In this document: piece after piece, positions 1 through 6,674 of the stretch
How positions within the stretch are numbered: the stretch's first letter is position 1
Layout: every line of letters starts with the position of its first letter
Source of the DNA: JAVVEW01 sp032251045
GTDB lineage: Bacteria > Pseudomonadota > Gammaproteobacteria > Methylococcales > Methylomonadaceae
Length of the DNA: 36,280 nucleotides
Assembly: GCA_032251045.1 (NCBI GenBank)
Contig: JAVVEW010000026.1
Coordinates: forward strand, 1-36,280
Reading direction: 5' to 3'
The notes under the pieces: generated by a model
What the model saw: the letters and a program-made list of their open reading frames with translations, nothing else
Database searches by the model: none
What the model was told of the DNA's origin: nothing
Program-made: the position numbers and the translations under genes

Positions 1-1
1 T

Positions 2-469
2 ATTGCCTTAACCCTGGCCGCAGAAAGGCCAAACTGGCACATCACGGCCACCGATATCAGCCCGCAAGCCCTGGCTCAGGCGCAGCAAAACGCCCAGTGC
101 CAGAGTATTGACCACATTACCTGGCTACATAGCGATTGGTTTTCCGCGCTTAGTACACAACGATTTGACATCATCGTCAGCAACCCACCGTATCTGTCCG
201 AACACACCCCGCACTGGCAACAAGGAGACTTGCGTTTTGAGCCTTATCAGGCACTGGTCAGCGGCCCCGACGGCCTTGATGCCCTGCGCACCATCATCAA
301 TCAAGCGCCCGCGCATTTATCCTCTCAAGGCTGGCTGCTGTGCGAGCATGGCCATGACCAACAAGTGGCGGTAACCGGCTTAATGCACGAGGCCGGTTTC
401 ACTGCCATCCAAACAGTAACCGATTATGCACGATTGCCGCGGCTTAGCTACGGGCAATTACCGGCTTAA
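2..469 (+). CDS. prmC: Peptide chain release factor N5-glutamine methyltransferase, C-terminal part (5' end outside window)
   Basis: PrmC (HemK) methylates the glutamine of the GGQ motif in release factors RF1 and RF2, using S-adenosylmethionine. The reading frame is open from base 2 to the TAA at 467-469, so the N-terminus and the SAM-binding glycine motif lie outside the window. The class I methyltransferase fold is visible: a TDIS strand end, then ALAQAQQNA, then the substrate-binding NPPY motif encoded at about 182-193, which is diagnostic for N-methylation of glutamine, adenine or cytosine. The downstream PYQALVSGPDGLDALR is typical of PrmC and separates it from DNA methylases. The JAMM-protease gene follows 29 bases later on the same strand and may be co-transcribed. 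The identification is firm; only the start is missing. Confidence 0.92.
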   Translation: MALTLAAERPNWHITATDISPQALAQAQQNAQCQSIDHITWLHSDWFSALSTQRFDIIVSNPPYLSEHTPHWQQGDLRFEPYQALVSGPDGLDALRTIINQAPAHLSSQGWLLCEHGHDQQVAVTGLMHEAGFTAIQTVTDYARLPRLSYGQLPA

Positions 470-498
470 CCTGCCAAAACCACCTCCAACACGAGCCT

Positions 499-921
499 AT
501 GAACAACAGCGACCTTCCCTTGATCTTGCCCCGCAAACTCACCCAACAACTGCTTGCGCTGGCACAGATGACCCCCGACCAGGAAATTTGCGGCTTGATT
601 GGCGCACGCAATGACATACCCTGTCAGTGTTATCCGGTGCCCAATCAAGCCCATATCCCAGAAACACAGTATCAAATGGCACCGGACGCCCAGATTGCCA
701 CCCTAAAAACACTACGTGAGCGCGGCGAAACCCTGTTTGCCATCTATCATTCCCACCCGACCAGCCCGGCCTGGCCGTCCAGCAAAGACCTCAGGCAAGC
801 CAATTATCCCGACTGCCTGTATTTGATCATTTCTTTGGCTACTAAAGGCGTGTTGGAAATACGCGGTTTCTGGCTCAATGAGGGCACGGTCACCGAACAA
901 CGCTTAGCGTTTGGCCATTAA
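499..921 (+). CDS. JAMM/MPN-domain (M67 family) metallopeptidase-like protein
   Basis: This 140-residue protein is a single MPN/JAB domain. The zinc-site signature is intact: Glu29 in the first helix region, then His84-Ser-His86-Pro, with Ser94 and Asp97 ten and thirteen residues on from His84. This fits the family's E...HxHP...SxxD pattern, so metal binding and isopeptidase- or peptidase-type activity are plausible. Bacterial stand-alone members often work with ThiS/MoaD-like ubiquitin-fold proteins in sulfur transfer, but no such partner, MoeB-like E1 or cysteine synthase is nearby, so the substrate cannot be named. The ATG is preceded by only a weak ribosome site. The gene converges on the MEKHLA gene with 8 bases between the two stop codons. 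Confidence 0.85.
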   Translation: MNNSDLPLILPRKLTQQLLALAQMTPDQEICGLIGARNDIPCQCYPVPNQAHIPETQYQMAPDAQIATLKTLRERGETLFAIYHSHPTSPAWPSSKDLRQANYPDCLYLIISLATKGVLEIRGFWLNEGTVTEQRLAFGH

Positions 922-929
922 CCGGCTGT

Positions 930-1406
930 TTATAACATCGTCCAGTCGGCAAAGCGAGCCGCCTGGCCAATCTGGACGCCTTGACTGTCAACCACATTCC
1001 AGATAATGGCCTGTTCGATGCGAAAGCGTTGACCACTTTTGGCAATGCGTACACCAGTGTAATCACGGATAAAACCTTGGTTGTGCGCTTGCGCCAGCAT
1101 CGCCGCTCGCGCTTCGCGCAGCCCCGGTTCTGCGGATTGGCGCGACGGCAAGCCTAGCAATTGCGTTTCCGAACGTTCAAACAAATGTTGTGCGACCAGA
1201 TTCGCGTAAATGAATTTAGGCTCTATCTCGGCAGAATGCGCCAACACGGCAAACGGCGCGTAATACAAGGCAAAGCCGATGCCTAACCGAGGTGTCATAT
1301 GACTCAACAAAGGACAATGTAAAACCTGTTCATAGCTATCGGCCAGATAACCGGCCAACTGCTGAATTTCAGGCCGCACCCAGAAACGCTCGTTTTGCCC
1401 GCTCAT
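930..1406 (-). CDS. MEKHLA-domain (PAS-like) protein, last gene of the flagellar/chemotaxis operon
   Basis: This 158-residue protein matches the bacterial MEKHLA pattern along its whole length: an N-terminal helix with LADSYEQVL, then APFAVLAHSAEIEPKFIYAN, LFER, LPSRQSAEPGLREAR, DYTGVRIAKSGQRFRIEQAIIWNV and a GQAARFADW end. The central block resembles a PAS sensor fold (FIYAN...F...L...PSR). No output domain, signal peptide or membrane segment is present. Bacterial MEKHLA proteins have no established role. The ATG overlaps the stop of the DUF2802 gene as ATGA, so it is probably translated with, and regulated as part of, the chemotaxis operon. A small-ligand or redox input to motility is an inference from position only. 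Confidence 0.8.
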   Translation of the reverse strand: MSGQNERFWVRPEIQQLAGYLADSYEQVLHCPLLSHMTPRLGIGFALYYAPFAVLAHSAEIEPKFIYANLVAQHLFERSETQLLGLPSRQSAEPGLREARAAMLAQAHNQGFIRDYTGVRIAKSGQRFRIEQAIIWNVVDSQGVQIGQAARFADWTML

Positions 1407-1786
1407 CGCGTTTTCCGCCCATGCAAGCGAATCAACAACGCCGCCTCCTCACGACTGATGCCAAAACTCTTCACCAGCTGTTCCGAAGTCGCGCCACTAC
1501 GCACCTGTTGGATAACGCCATGATAGGGCTGGGCCGTTTCGTTAACCGCCTCAATTTCTCCAACCTGCTCGGCCAAAACCTCCAGACGCGCCTTCAGCTG
1601 GGCCACGTTTTCATCAACGGAAGCCGAAGCAATGCTCAAACCAGCCAGATCCCGATTTTGCACATCAATGGTTGCCATCAGATCACGCAGTCGAGCTTGC
1701 ATACGCACCAACATCCAAAATAACGCAATCATGAGCAGACCTACCGTCACAGCAAAAAACAGGCCAACGACTTCTATAACCGTCAT
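1403..1786 (-). CDS. DUF2802 single-pass membrane protein
   Basis: This 127-residue protein has one N-terminal membrane helix (about residues 5-27, TVIEVVGLFFAVTVGLLMIALFW region), then a charged coiled-coil-like stretch (residues 28-85, rich in L, A, E and Q). It ends in a compact helical domain with PYHGVIQQVRSGATSEQLVKSFGISREEAALL, which reads like a small helix-turn-helix-type fold. DUF2802 genes are regularly found just after cheW in Pseudomonas-like motility clusters, as here, but their function is not known. The start is 6 bases after the stop of the 57-residue ORF, and the stop overlaps the MEKHLA start, indicating a tightly coupled operon tail. The family and topology are well supported; the role is not. 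Confidence 0.8.
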   Translation of the reverse strand: MTVIEVVGLFFAVTVGLLMIALFWMLVRMQARLRDLMATIDVQNRDLAGLSIASASVDENVAQLKARLEVLAEQVGEIEAVNETAQPYHGVIQQVRSGATSEQLVKSFGISREEAALLIRLHGRKTR

Positions 1787-1792
1787 TTCAAC

Positions 1793-1966
1793 TCAAACCA
1801 AGGCATCGACATGTTCGCCGGCTTCCGAATCATCATCGTCACCAGGCCCTTCGGGAACCGACTCCGTGTCGTCCCGCTCTGACGTGTCTGATTCCTGCTC
1901 CCTCGGGTAACGTCGTGGTGACACGGGACGAACCGGCCAAGCGGGATGGGTAGGGGTGACCTCCAT
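1793..1966 (-). CDS. Small acidic, proline-rich protein (57 residues), unassigned
   Basis: This short frame sits between cheW and the DUF2802 gene. It begins with ATG at 1966-1964, 13 bases after the cheW stop, and ends with TGA at 1795-1793, 6 bases before the DUF2802 start, so it fills an otherwise unexplained gap in a nearly gap-free operon. The protein starts MEVTPTHPAWPVRPV, followed by arginines, then a strongly acidic run (SDTSERDDTESV, GDDDDSE) and ends GEHVDALV. It has no membrane helix or signal peptide and is probably disordered. No strong Shine-Dalgarno sequence is visible, so translation may depend on coupling to cheW. No function can be assigned. It could be a chance frame, but its exact fit between neighbours favours a real gene. 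Confidence 0.55.
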   Translation of the reverse strand: MEVTPTHPAWPVRPVSPRRYPREQESDTSERDDTESVPEGPGDDDDSEAGEHVDALV

Positions 1967-1979
1967 TGGCTAAACGTGC

Positions 1980-2453
1980 TCAGAAGAAATCCATGTCCGC
2001 TTTATCTTCGTCGCTGAGAAACTTATTCAAATCCACCAGAATCAGCAGCTCATTGTCACGACTGGTTACGCCTTGAATATATTTTGAGGTTTCTTCATTG
2101 CCGACATTAGGGGCTGTTTCAATGTCCGCGCCTTTCAACTCAACAACCTCGGCCACACTATCAACCAAGATACCGATAACATGCGCATCAGTCTCAATGA
2201 TCACCACCCGCGACTGATCATCAGGCTCTTTTGACTGCAAACCAAATCGGTTACGGGTATCGATCACCGTCACCACATTACCGCGTAAATTGACAATACC
2301 CAGCACATACGACGGCGCCCCCGGCACCGGCGAAATATCTTGATAACGCAATACTTCCTGTACCTGCATAACGCTGATACCATATTTTTCATCCCCTAAA
2401 CGAAATGTCACCCATTGCAGGCCCGCCTGGTTAGTCACCAATTGTTCGCTCAT
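1980..2453 (-). CDS. cheW: Chemotaxis coupling protein CheW
   Basis: CheW joins chemoreceptors to the kinase CheA in polar arrays. The 157-residue product is a single CheW domain. It shows FRLGDEKYGISVMQVQEVLRYQDISPVPGAPSYV, then GIVNLRGNVVTVIDTRNRFGL and ILVDSVAEVVEL, all in the family order, with the conserved NLRG arginine that contacts receptor and P5 surfaces. The length is normal. An AAGGAT ribosome site precedes the ATG. It lies 67 bases downstream of the ParP-like gene, one of the larger gaps in the operon, and is followed by the 57-residue ORF. Confidence 0.95.
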   Translation of the reverse strand: MSEQLVTNQAGLQWVTFRLGDEKYGISVMQVQEVLRYQDISPVPGAPSYVLGIVNLRGNVVTVIDTRNRFGLQSKEPDDQSRVVIIETDAHVIGILVDSVAEVVELKGADIETAPNVGNEETSKYIQGVTSRDNELLILVDLNKFLSDEDKADMDFF

Positions 2454-2520
2454 AATTTATCCTTAGCCTTGTTTATTGACCTATTCGCCATCACCCCGGA
2501 CGCACCGCGAAAATGGTTTG

Positions 2521-3171
2521 TTATAAAAAAATCTGCGTCATGTCGATCAGCATGGTGAGATCGTCAATCACCGACCCCATTAACCATGGTCGCCGCTGTC
2601 GCTGTGTTCGCCACCGCACCTGTTCCGGTGCCAGCGTCACTACAGACAACAGCTCATCACACGCCAATGCCCAGCGCTGCTGCTCGCTGATCAAAATATG
2701 CGTATAGTGCGACTGCGCCGGATCACGCCCTGCCCCCGAGGTACCCATAAAAATGAATTGGCTATCGATAATAGCCAGATGCCGTTGTTGAACACGCTGT
2801 AAACCCAACAGCCACGCAGGCTGTTTGGGCAATTTAGTGGTTATGTCCTGAAACTGCGCCGTGGTTGCCAATTGCAGCAAAGGCGCTGCCATGGTGACCT
2901 GGTTCAAGCGAAACAAAAGCACCTGAAACGAAGCCTGCGTCCAGGTCGGCATCAGCGCCATGGGCTTAACCGGCTCCGGCTCAAGCAAAGGCTTGGCCGT
3001 CTCAACTGGCCTTGGGAGTTCAGATTCAATTTGCCCCGCACGCAGCGCTTCTTCAGGCACGGGCGCAGGCGGTATTTCGTGTGCTTCGGGTATGGCCTCC
3101 AGCAAAGTGCTCAAATAAGTATCAAGTGCCACTTCTTGATGCACAATTTGCGTCGATGTTTTTTTGGTCAT
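2521..3171 (-). CDS. CheW-domain protein with proline-rich N-terminus, ParP-like
   Basis: This 216-residue protein has an N-terminal 75-residue segment rich in P, E and A (PPAPVPEE, PRPVETAKPLLEPEPVKP), followed by a C-terminal CheW-like domain (SFQVLLFRLNQVTMAAPLLQL to the end, with LLGLQRVQQRHLAIID in place of the NLRG loop). In Vibrio the protein with this architecture, encoded beside parC, is ParP. ParP binds ParC and CheA and keeps arrays at the pole, and Pseudomonas has an equivalent gene before cheW. Here the ParC-like ATPase gene lies 3 bases upstream. The missing NLRG arginine fits a CheW relative with a structural rather than a receptor-coupling job. The ParP role is inferred from architecture and context. 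Confidence 0.75.
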   Translation of the reverse strand: MTKKTSTQIVHQEVALDTYLSTLLEAIPEAHEIPPAPVPEEALRAGQIESELPRPVETAKPLLEPEPVKPMALMPTWTQASFQVLLFRLNQVTMAAPLLQLATTAQFQDITTKLPKQPAWLLGLQRVQQRHLAIIDSQFIFMGTSGAGRDPAQSHYTHILISEQQRWALACDELLSVVTLAPEQVRWRTQRQRRPWLMGSVIDDLTMLIDMTQIFL

Positions 3172-3174
3172 ACC

Positions 3175-3978
3175 CTAAACCACGGAATTGGGTGCTTCAG
3201 ACATTGCGTCAAGCGCCAACAAATCTTCCAACAATGCCGAATAAGCCAGCACCGCTTTCGTGTCGGGGGAATACACCGACAAAGGCAGCCCCAACTGACT
3301 GGCTTCTCGAACTTTGGTATCGACCGGTATAAACTGCCCCCAGGTGTATTCAGGATAACTTTCCTTAAGCTGCGCAAGGCTGTCCTGCGCCGCACGGGTT
3401 CTTTTGTCAAACATGGTCGGCACGATGGTGTAACGCGGTTTCTTTGAACGTGATTTGTACACCATATTCAAGGTGTGCATCATTCTATCCAACCCTTTCA
3501 GCGCCAGAAATTCGGTGATCACCGGCAAGATCAATTGCTCACAGGCAGCAAGGGCATTGATCATCAAAACGCCCAACATAGGTGGACTGTCAATCAGAAC
3601 GTAGTCATATCGCGATGCCACGCGCTTGAGTGTATTTTGGATCACCAGCCCCATGCCGCCAATGGTTGCCACTTGACGGTCTAATGTCGCCATGGCGGTG
3701 ACTGCCGGCAGCAAGGCCAGATTGTCAAATTCGGTCGCTACAATATAGTCCATGACCGGGCGGTCGGTTTTTTTCAGACTAGCATCATGAAACAACGTAT
3801 AAACACTGGTTTTCAGCGCCTCGGGGTCATGCCCGAGATAGGTCGTCAGTGCACCATGCGGATCGAGGTCAATCAGTAACACCCGAAAGCCCCACGACGC
3901 CAACAGCCCACCTAACGAAACGACGGTTGTGGTTTTGCCTACCCCGCCTTTTTGATTGGATACCGTCCAGACTTTCAT
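3175..3978 (-). CDS. parC: ParA/MinD-family ATPase, ParC-like chemotaxis-array positioning protein
   Basis: This 267-residue protein begins MKVWTVSNQKGGVGKTT, with the deviant Walker A motif KGGVGKT (signature lysine 10, P-loop lysine 15). It continues with LLIDLDPHGALT and DYVLIDSPP (Walker B type), the layout of ParA partition ATPases. In Vibrio and Pseudomonas, the ParA homologue encoded inside the chemotaxis operon places chemotaxis arrays at the old pole and drives their inheritance rather than segregating DNA. No parB gene or parS-like site was noticed nearby, supporting the array role. The ATG overlaps the motD stop by 4 bases. It is distinct from the FlhG MinD-like protein encoded upstream in the same operon. 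Confidence 0.85.
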   Translation of the reverse strand: MKVWTVSNQKGGVGKTTTVVSLGGLLASWGFRVLLIDLDPHGALTTYLGHDPEALKTSVYTLFHDASLKKTDRPVMDYIVATEFDNLALLPAVTAMATLDRQVATIGGMGLVIQNTLKRVASRYDYVLIDSPPMLGVLMINALAACEQLILPVITEFLALKGLDRMMHTLNMVYKSRSKKPRYTIVPTMFDKRTRAAQDSLAQLKESYPEYTWGQFIPVDTKVREASQLGLPLSVYSPDTKAVLAYSALLEDLLALDAMSEAPNSVV

Positions 3979-4865
3979 GGCTTAGACTCCAGGTCACGCT
4001 GCTGACTCACCCAATTCAGCACTTCAGCGCGATCATGCTCATTGGCCCCATAGCGTGCGAAAGCATCCGACAACACCACCAGTACGACCCGGCGATTACG
4101 GTTACGTCCTGGTTCTGTCGCGTTATCGGCGATAGGATGATATTCTGCGTAACCCACCGATGCTAAGCGCTCAGCGGCAATCCCATGCTGAATCAAGTGG
4201 CGCACCACGCGTGCGGCACGGGCACCTGACAGCTCCCAATTAGACGGAAACTCAGGTGTGTTGATTGGCACATCGTCCGTGTAGCCTTCAACGGTAATCA
4301 TATTGGGCAGACGGCGAACAATTTCTGCAACTTTGGCGAGTATTGGCTCGGCTTTCACCGACAAATTGGCCTCACCACTGGCAAATAACAATTCCGAGTT
4401 CATTTGCAGCTCAACCCAAAAATCACTTCTCTTAACCGCGATCAGATCCTGATCGATGAAAGGCTCCAAGACTTCGACGAACTGTTCTGCGGTCAAATTC
4501 AACATCCGCTGTTCGCGCACAATATGCTCACTCAGTACTTGTTGCTGTTGTTGTTCCTGTTCCGTTGGCGTAATGGGAGCGACCCAGGTAGGTGTACGCC
4601 CGACCTGGATAGGCTGAATCACCCGCGGCCCGGATGAGTCGTGTTCCGCACTGCCAGCATCAGACTTAGAAAAGGCCTGCTGCAAACCGATGGCTACTTG
4701 CCGATATTTGATTTCGTTGACTGAAGAAAAAGCGTACAGCACCACAAAAAAAGCAAACAACAAGGTAATGAAGTCGGCATAAGACAACAGCCAGCGATCC
4801 GGGTTTTGTGGTGGGTCAATATCTCGCGTATCTCGGCGCCGCGCAGGCCGTCGCATTACTGCCAT
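3975..4865 (-). CDS. motD: Flagellar motor stator protein MotD (MotB family, OmpA-like domain)
   Basis: MotD is the peptidoglycan-anchoring half of a proton-driven stator. The 296-residue product has a short basic N-terminus and one membrane helix with the proton-channel aspartate, Asp31, in LSYADFITLLFAFFVVLYAF. A glutamine-rich linker follows (EQEQQQQQVL, about residues 105-115). The C-terminal OmpA-like peptidoglycan-binding domain contains VEGYTDDVPI, SNWELSGARAARVVRHL and GRNRNRRVVL. The motC gene lies 4 bases upstream, forming the usual pair. Placement between cheB and parC matches MotCD of Pseudomonas, which is a second stator beside MotAB. No motAB pair is in the window, so whether this is the only stator is open. 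Confidence 0.92.
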   Translation of the reverse strand: MAVMRRPARRRDTRDIDPPQNPDRWLLSYADFITLLFAFFVVLYAFSSVNEIKYRQVAIGLQQAFSKSDAGSAEHDSSGPRVIQPIQVGRTPTWVAPITPTEQEQQQQQVLSEHIVREQRMLNLTAEQFVEVLEPFIDQDLIAVKRSDFWVELQMNSELLFASGEANLSVKAEPILAKVAEIVRRLPNMITVEGYTDDVPINTPEFPSNWELSGARAARVVRHLIQHGIAAERLASVGYAEYHPIADNATEPGRNRNRRVVLVVLSDAFARYGANEHDRAEVLNWVSQQRDLESKP

Positions 4866-4869
4866 ATCA

Positions 4870-5622
4870 TCACGCTTTAGTCGAGGCCAGATAACCGTTC
4901 AGCTTCAGCTCGATATTGCGCGGATTTTCACCTTCCGCGATCGCGAGAATGCCCTCCATCACCAACTCCTGGGTTTGTGATTGGCGAAAAACATGCCATT
5001 TCAGCTTATTGGCCATGGGTAAGAACAACAGATTGGCCATCACCACCCCGTAAATTGTGGATACAAACGCTACCGCAATGCCGCCACCTAAAGTGACCGG
5101 GTCTTCAAGATTATTCATGACCTGAATCAGACCGATGATCGTGCCGAGAATGCCTGTGGTTGGCGCATAGCCGCCCATAGCGTCAAAAATTTTGCACGCT
5201 TGTAAATCCATACTCTCGCGCATATCGATATGCAAGGCCAGCACGGATCGAATCGCTTCCGACTCATTGCCGTCAACCAAAAGCTGCAAACCAATACGCG
5301 ACAAGGCGTCGCGTTCGCGATCGAGGACATGTTCCAGACCCAACATACCTTCTTTACGAGCACGTCCGCTCCATAGCATGATTTTGTTAATCAGTCGTGT
5401 GAGATCCGGGTCTTGCGGCACCAGCACAAAGCGACTGAGACGCAGGCCATGCCAGAAAACTTTGGGCGGAAATTGCAACAACGTTGCCCCCAGCGTGCCG
5501 CCCGCGACAATCAGGAAGGCAGGCCCATTAACCAGGGCACTAAAGCTGCCGCCCTCCAGCTGATTGCCCACGACCACCGCGACCAGGCTGAGCAGCACAC
5601 CGATTACACTGGCACCATCCAT
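4870..5622 (-). CDS. motC: Flagellar motor stator protein MotC (MotA/ExbB family)
   Basis: MotC is the membrane ring of the stator that converts ion flow into torque on the rotor protein FliG. The 250-residue sequence has the MotA layout: two N-terminal helices (SVIGVLLSLVAVVVG and PAFLIVAGGTLGATLL), a cytoplasmic loop of about 110 residues, and two C-terminal helices in GGYAPTTGILGTIIGLIQVM and GIAVAFVSTIYGVVMANLLFLP. The conserved proline and threonine of the last helices are present. Charged residues in the loop, such as the RARKEG segment and ERDALSR, would face FliG. The start is 2 bases after the cheB stop and the motD start is 4 bases after its own stop. Confidence 0.92.
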   Translation of the reverse strand: MDGASVIGVLLSLVAVVVGNQLEGGSFSALVNGPAFLIVAGGTLGATLLQFPPKVFWHGLRLSRFVLVPQDPDLTRLINKIMLWSGRARKEGMLGLEHVLDRERDALSRIGLQLLVDGNESEAIRSVLALHIDMRESMDLQACKIFDAMGGYAPTTGILGTIIGLIQVMNNLEDPVTLGGGIAVAFVSTIYGVVMANLLFLPMANKLKWHVFRQSQTQELVMEGILAIAEGENPRNIELKLNGYLASTKA

Positions 5623-5624
5623 CG

Positions 5625-6665
5625 CTAAAATCGACTGAAGGCATCGCCTAGCTGCTGCAAATCCAGAATGCTATCAGCCAATCCGGCATCGATGACGGCT
5701 TTCGGCATACCAAAAATGGTGCAACTTTGTTCATTTTGCGCCCAAACCAGCGCCTTATTGCGCTTGAGCAAGCCCGCGCCGACACGACCATCGGCACCCA
5801 TGCCGGTCATCACCACAGCCAGCACCACGCCACCGTGAATCTGTTCAGCGGCTGAGGCAAAGGTAATATCGGCACTGGGGCTGTACAGCTCATCAGGGCG
5901 CTTAGCACGCAAGACCACAGAGATGTCAGCGCCTTGATTGACAAAGCCTAACTGCATACCGCCTGGGGCAAGCAGCGCCAATCCGGCTTGCAGGTAATCG
6001 CCCGATTGCGCTTGGCGCACGTTGATTGCGCATAACTGATTCAAACGCAATGCAAAACTCGGCGTAAACTGCCCCGGCATATGCTGAACAATCACAATCG
6101 GCACCTGGCAGGCTGATCTAAAACGGGACAACACGGTTTGCAGCGCAACCGGGCCACCGGTTGATGCCGCGATCAGAATCAGTTTGGGCGGCGCTTTTAT
6201 CTCAGGTGCTCTGGCTTCCGCTAAGGGCCGCAAGGGTGCCGAGTGTGGTTGCGCTTGCAACGCCACCATTTTGACTCGCGTGCGCAATTGAACCTGCATC
6301 TGCCCTTGATCAGCGCTGATTTCTTCCAATTGCTTAGGCAGATAGTCCACCGCTCCGGCCTCTAAAGCGGCCCAGGTCGCTTGCGCGCCCGCTTGGGTCA
6401 ATGCCGAAAACATCAGTATCGGCGTTGGACATTCCGCCATGATGCGCTTCACCGCACCGATGCCATCTAACACCGGCATTTCCACATCCATGGTCACAAC
6501 GTCTGGACGTAACTGATGACATAGCCGTATAGCTTCCAGGCCATTGGCAGCCCGGCCCACAATGGTAAACTCACAACGCCCCCAACGATCAGGCTGGGTC
6601 AAAATATCGCGAATTCGTTTGGCGATAAAATTGGAGTCATCTACGATCAACACCTTGATCGTCAT
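5625..6665 (-). CDS. cheB: Chemotaxis protein-glutamate methylesterase/glutaminase CheB
   Basis: CheB removes methyl groups from chemoreceptors and deamidates receptor glutamines, giving adaptation. The 346-residue protein has an N-terminal receiver domain with the acidic pair Asp9/Asp10 and phosphoacceptor Asp60 (VTMDVEMP), a linker, and a C-terminal esterase domain with catalytic Ser168 (AASTGGP), His195 (VQHMP) and Asp292 (GMGADG). The receiver has a short insertion (QPDRWGRCEF) between its first helix and second strand. The gene follows cheA by 9 bases. The adaptation methyltransferase cheR is not in this window, as in Pseudomonas, where it lies elsewhere. Confidence 0.95.
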   Translation of the reverse strand: MTIKVLIVDDSNFIAKRIRDILTQPDRWGRCEFTIVGRAANGLEAIRLCHQLRPDVVTMDVEMPVLDGIGAVKRIMAECPTPILMFSALTQAGAQATWAALEAGAVDYLPKQLEEISADQGQMQVQLRTRVKMVALQAQPHSAPLRPLAEARAPEIKAPPKLILIAASTGGPVALQTVLSRFRSACQVPIVIVQHMPGQFTPSFALRLNQLCAINVRQAQSGDYLQAGLALLAPGGMQLGFVNQGADISVVLRAKRPDELYSPSADITFASAAEQIHGGVVLAVVMTGMGADGRVGAGLLKRNKALVWAQNEQSCTIFGMPKAVIDAGLADSILDLQQLGDAFSRF

Positions 6666-6674
6666 TAAGCCACC

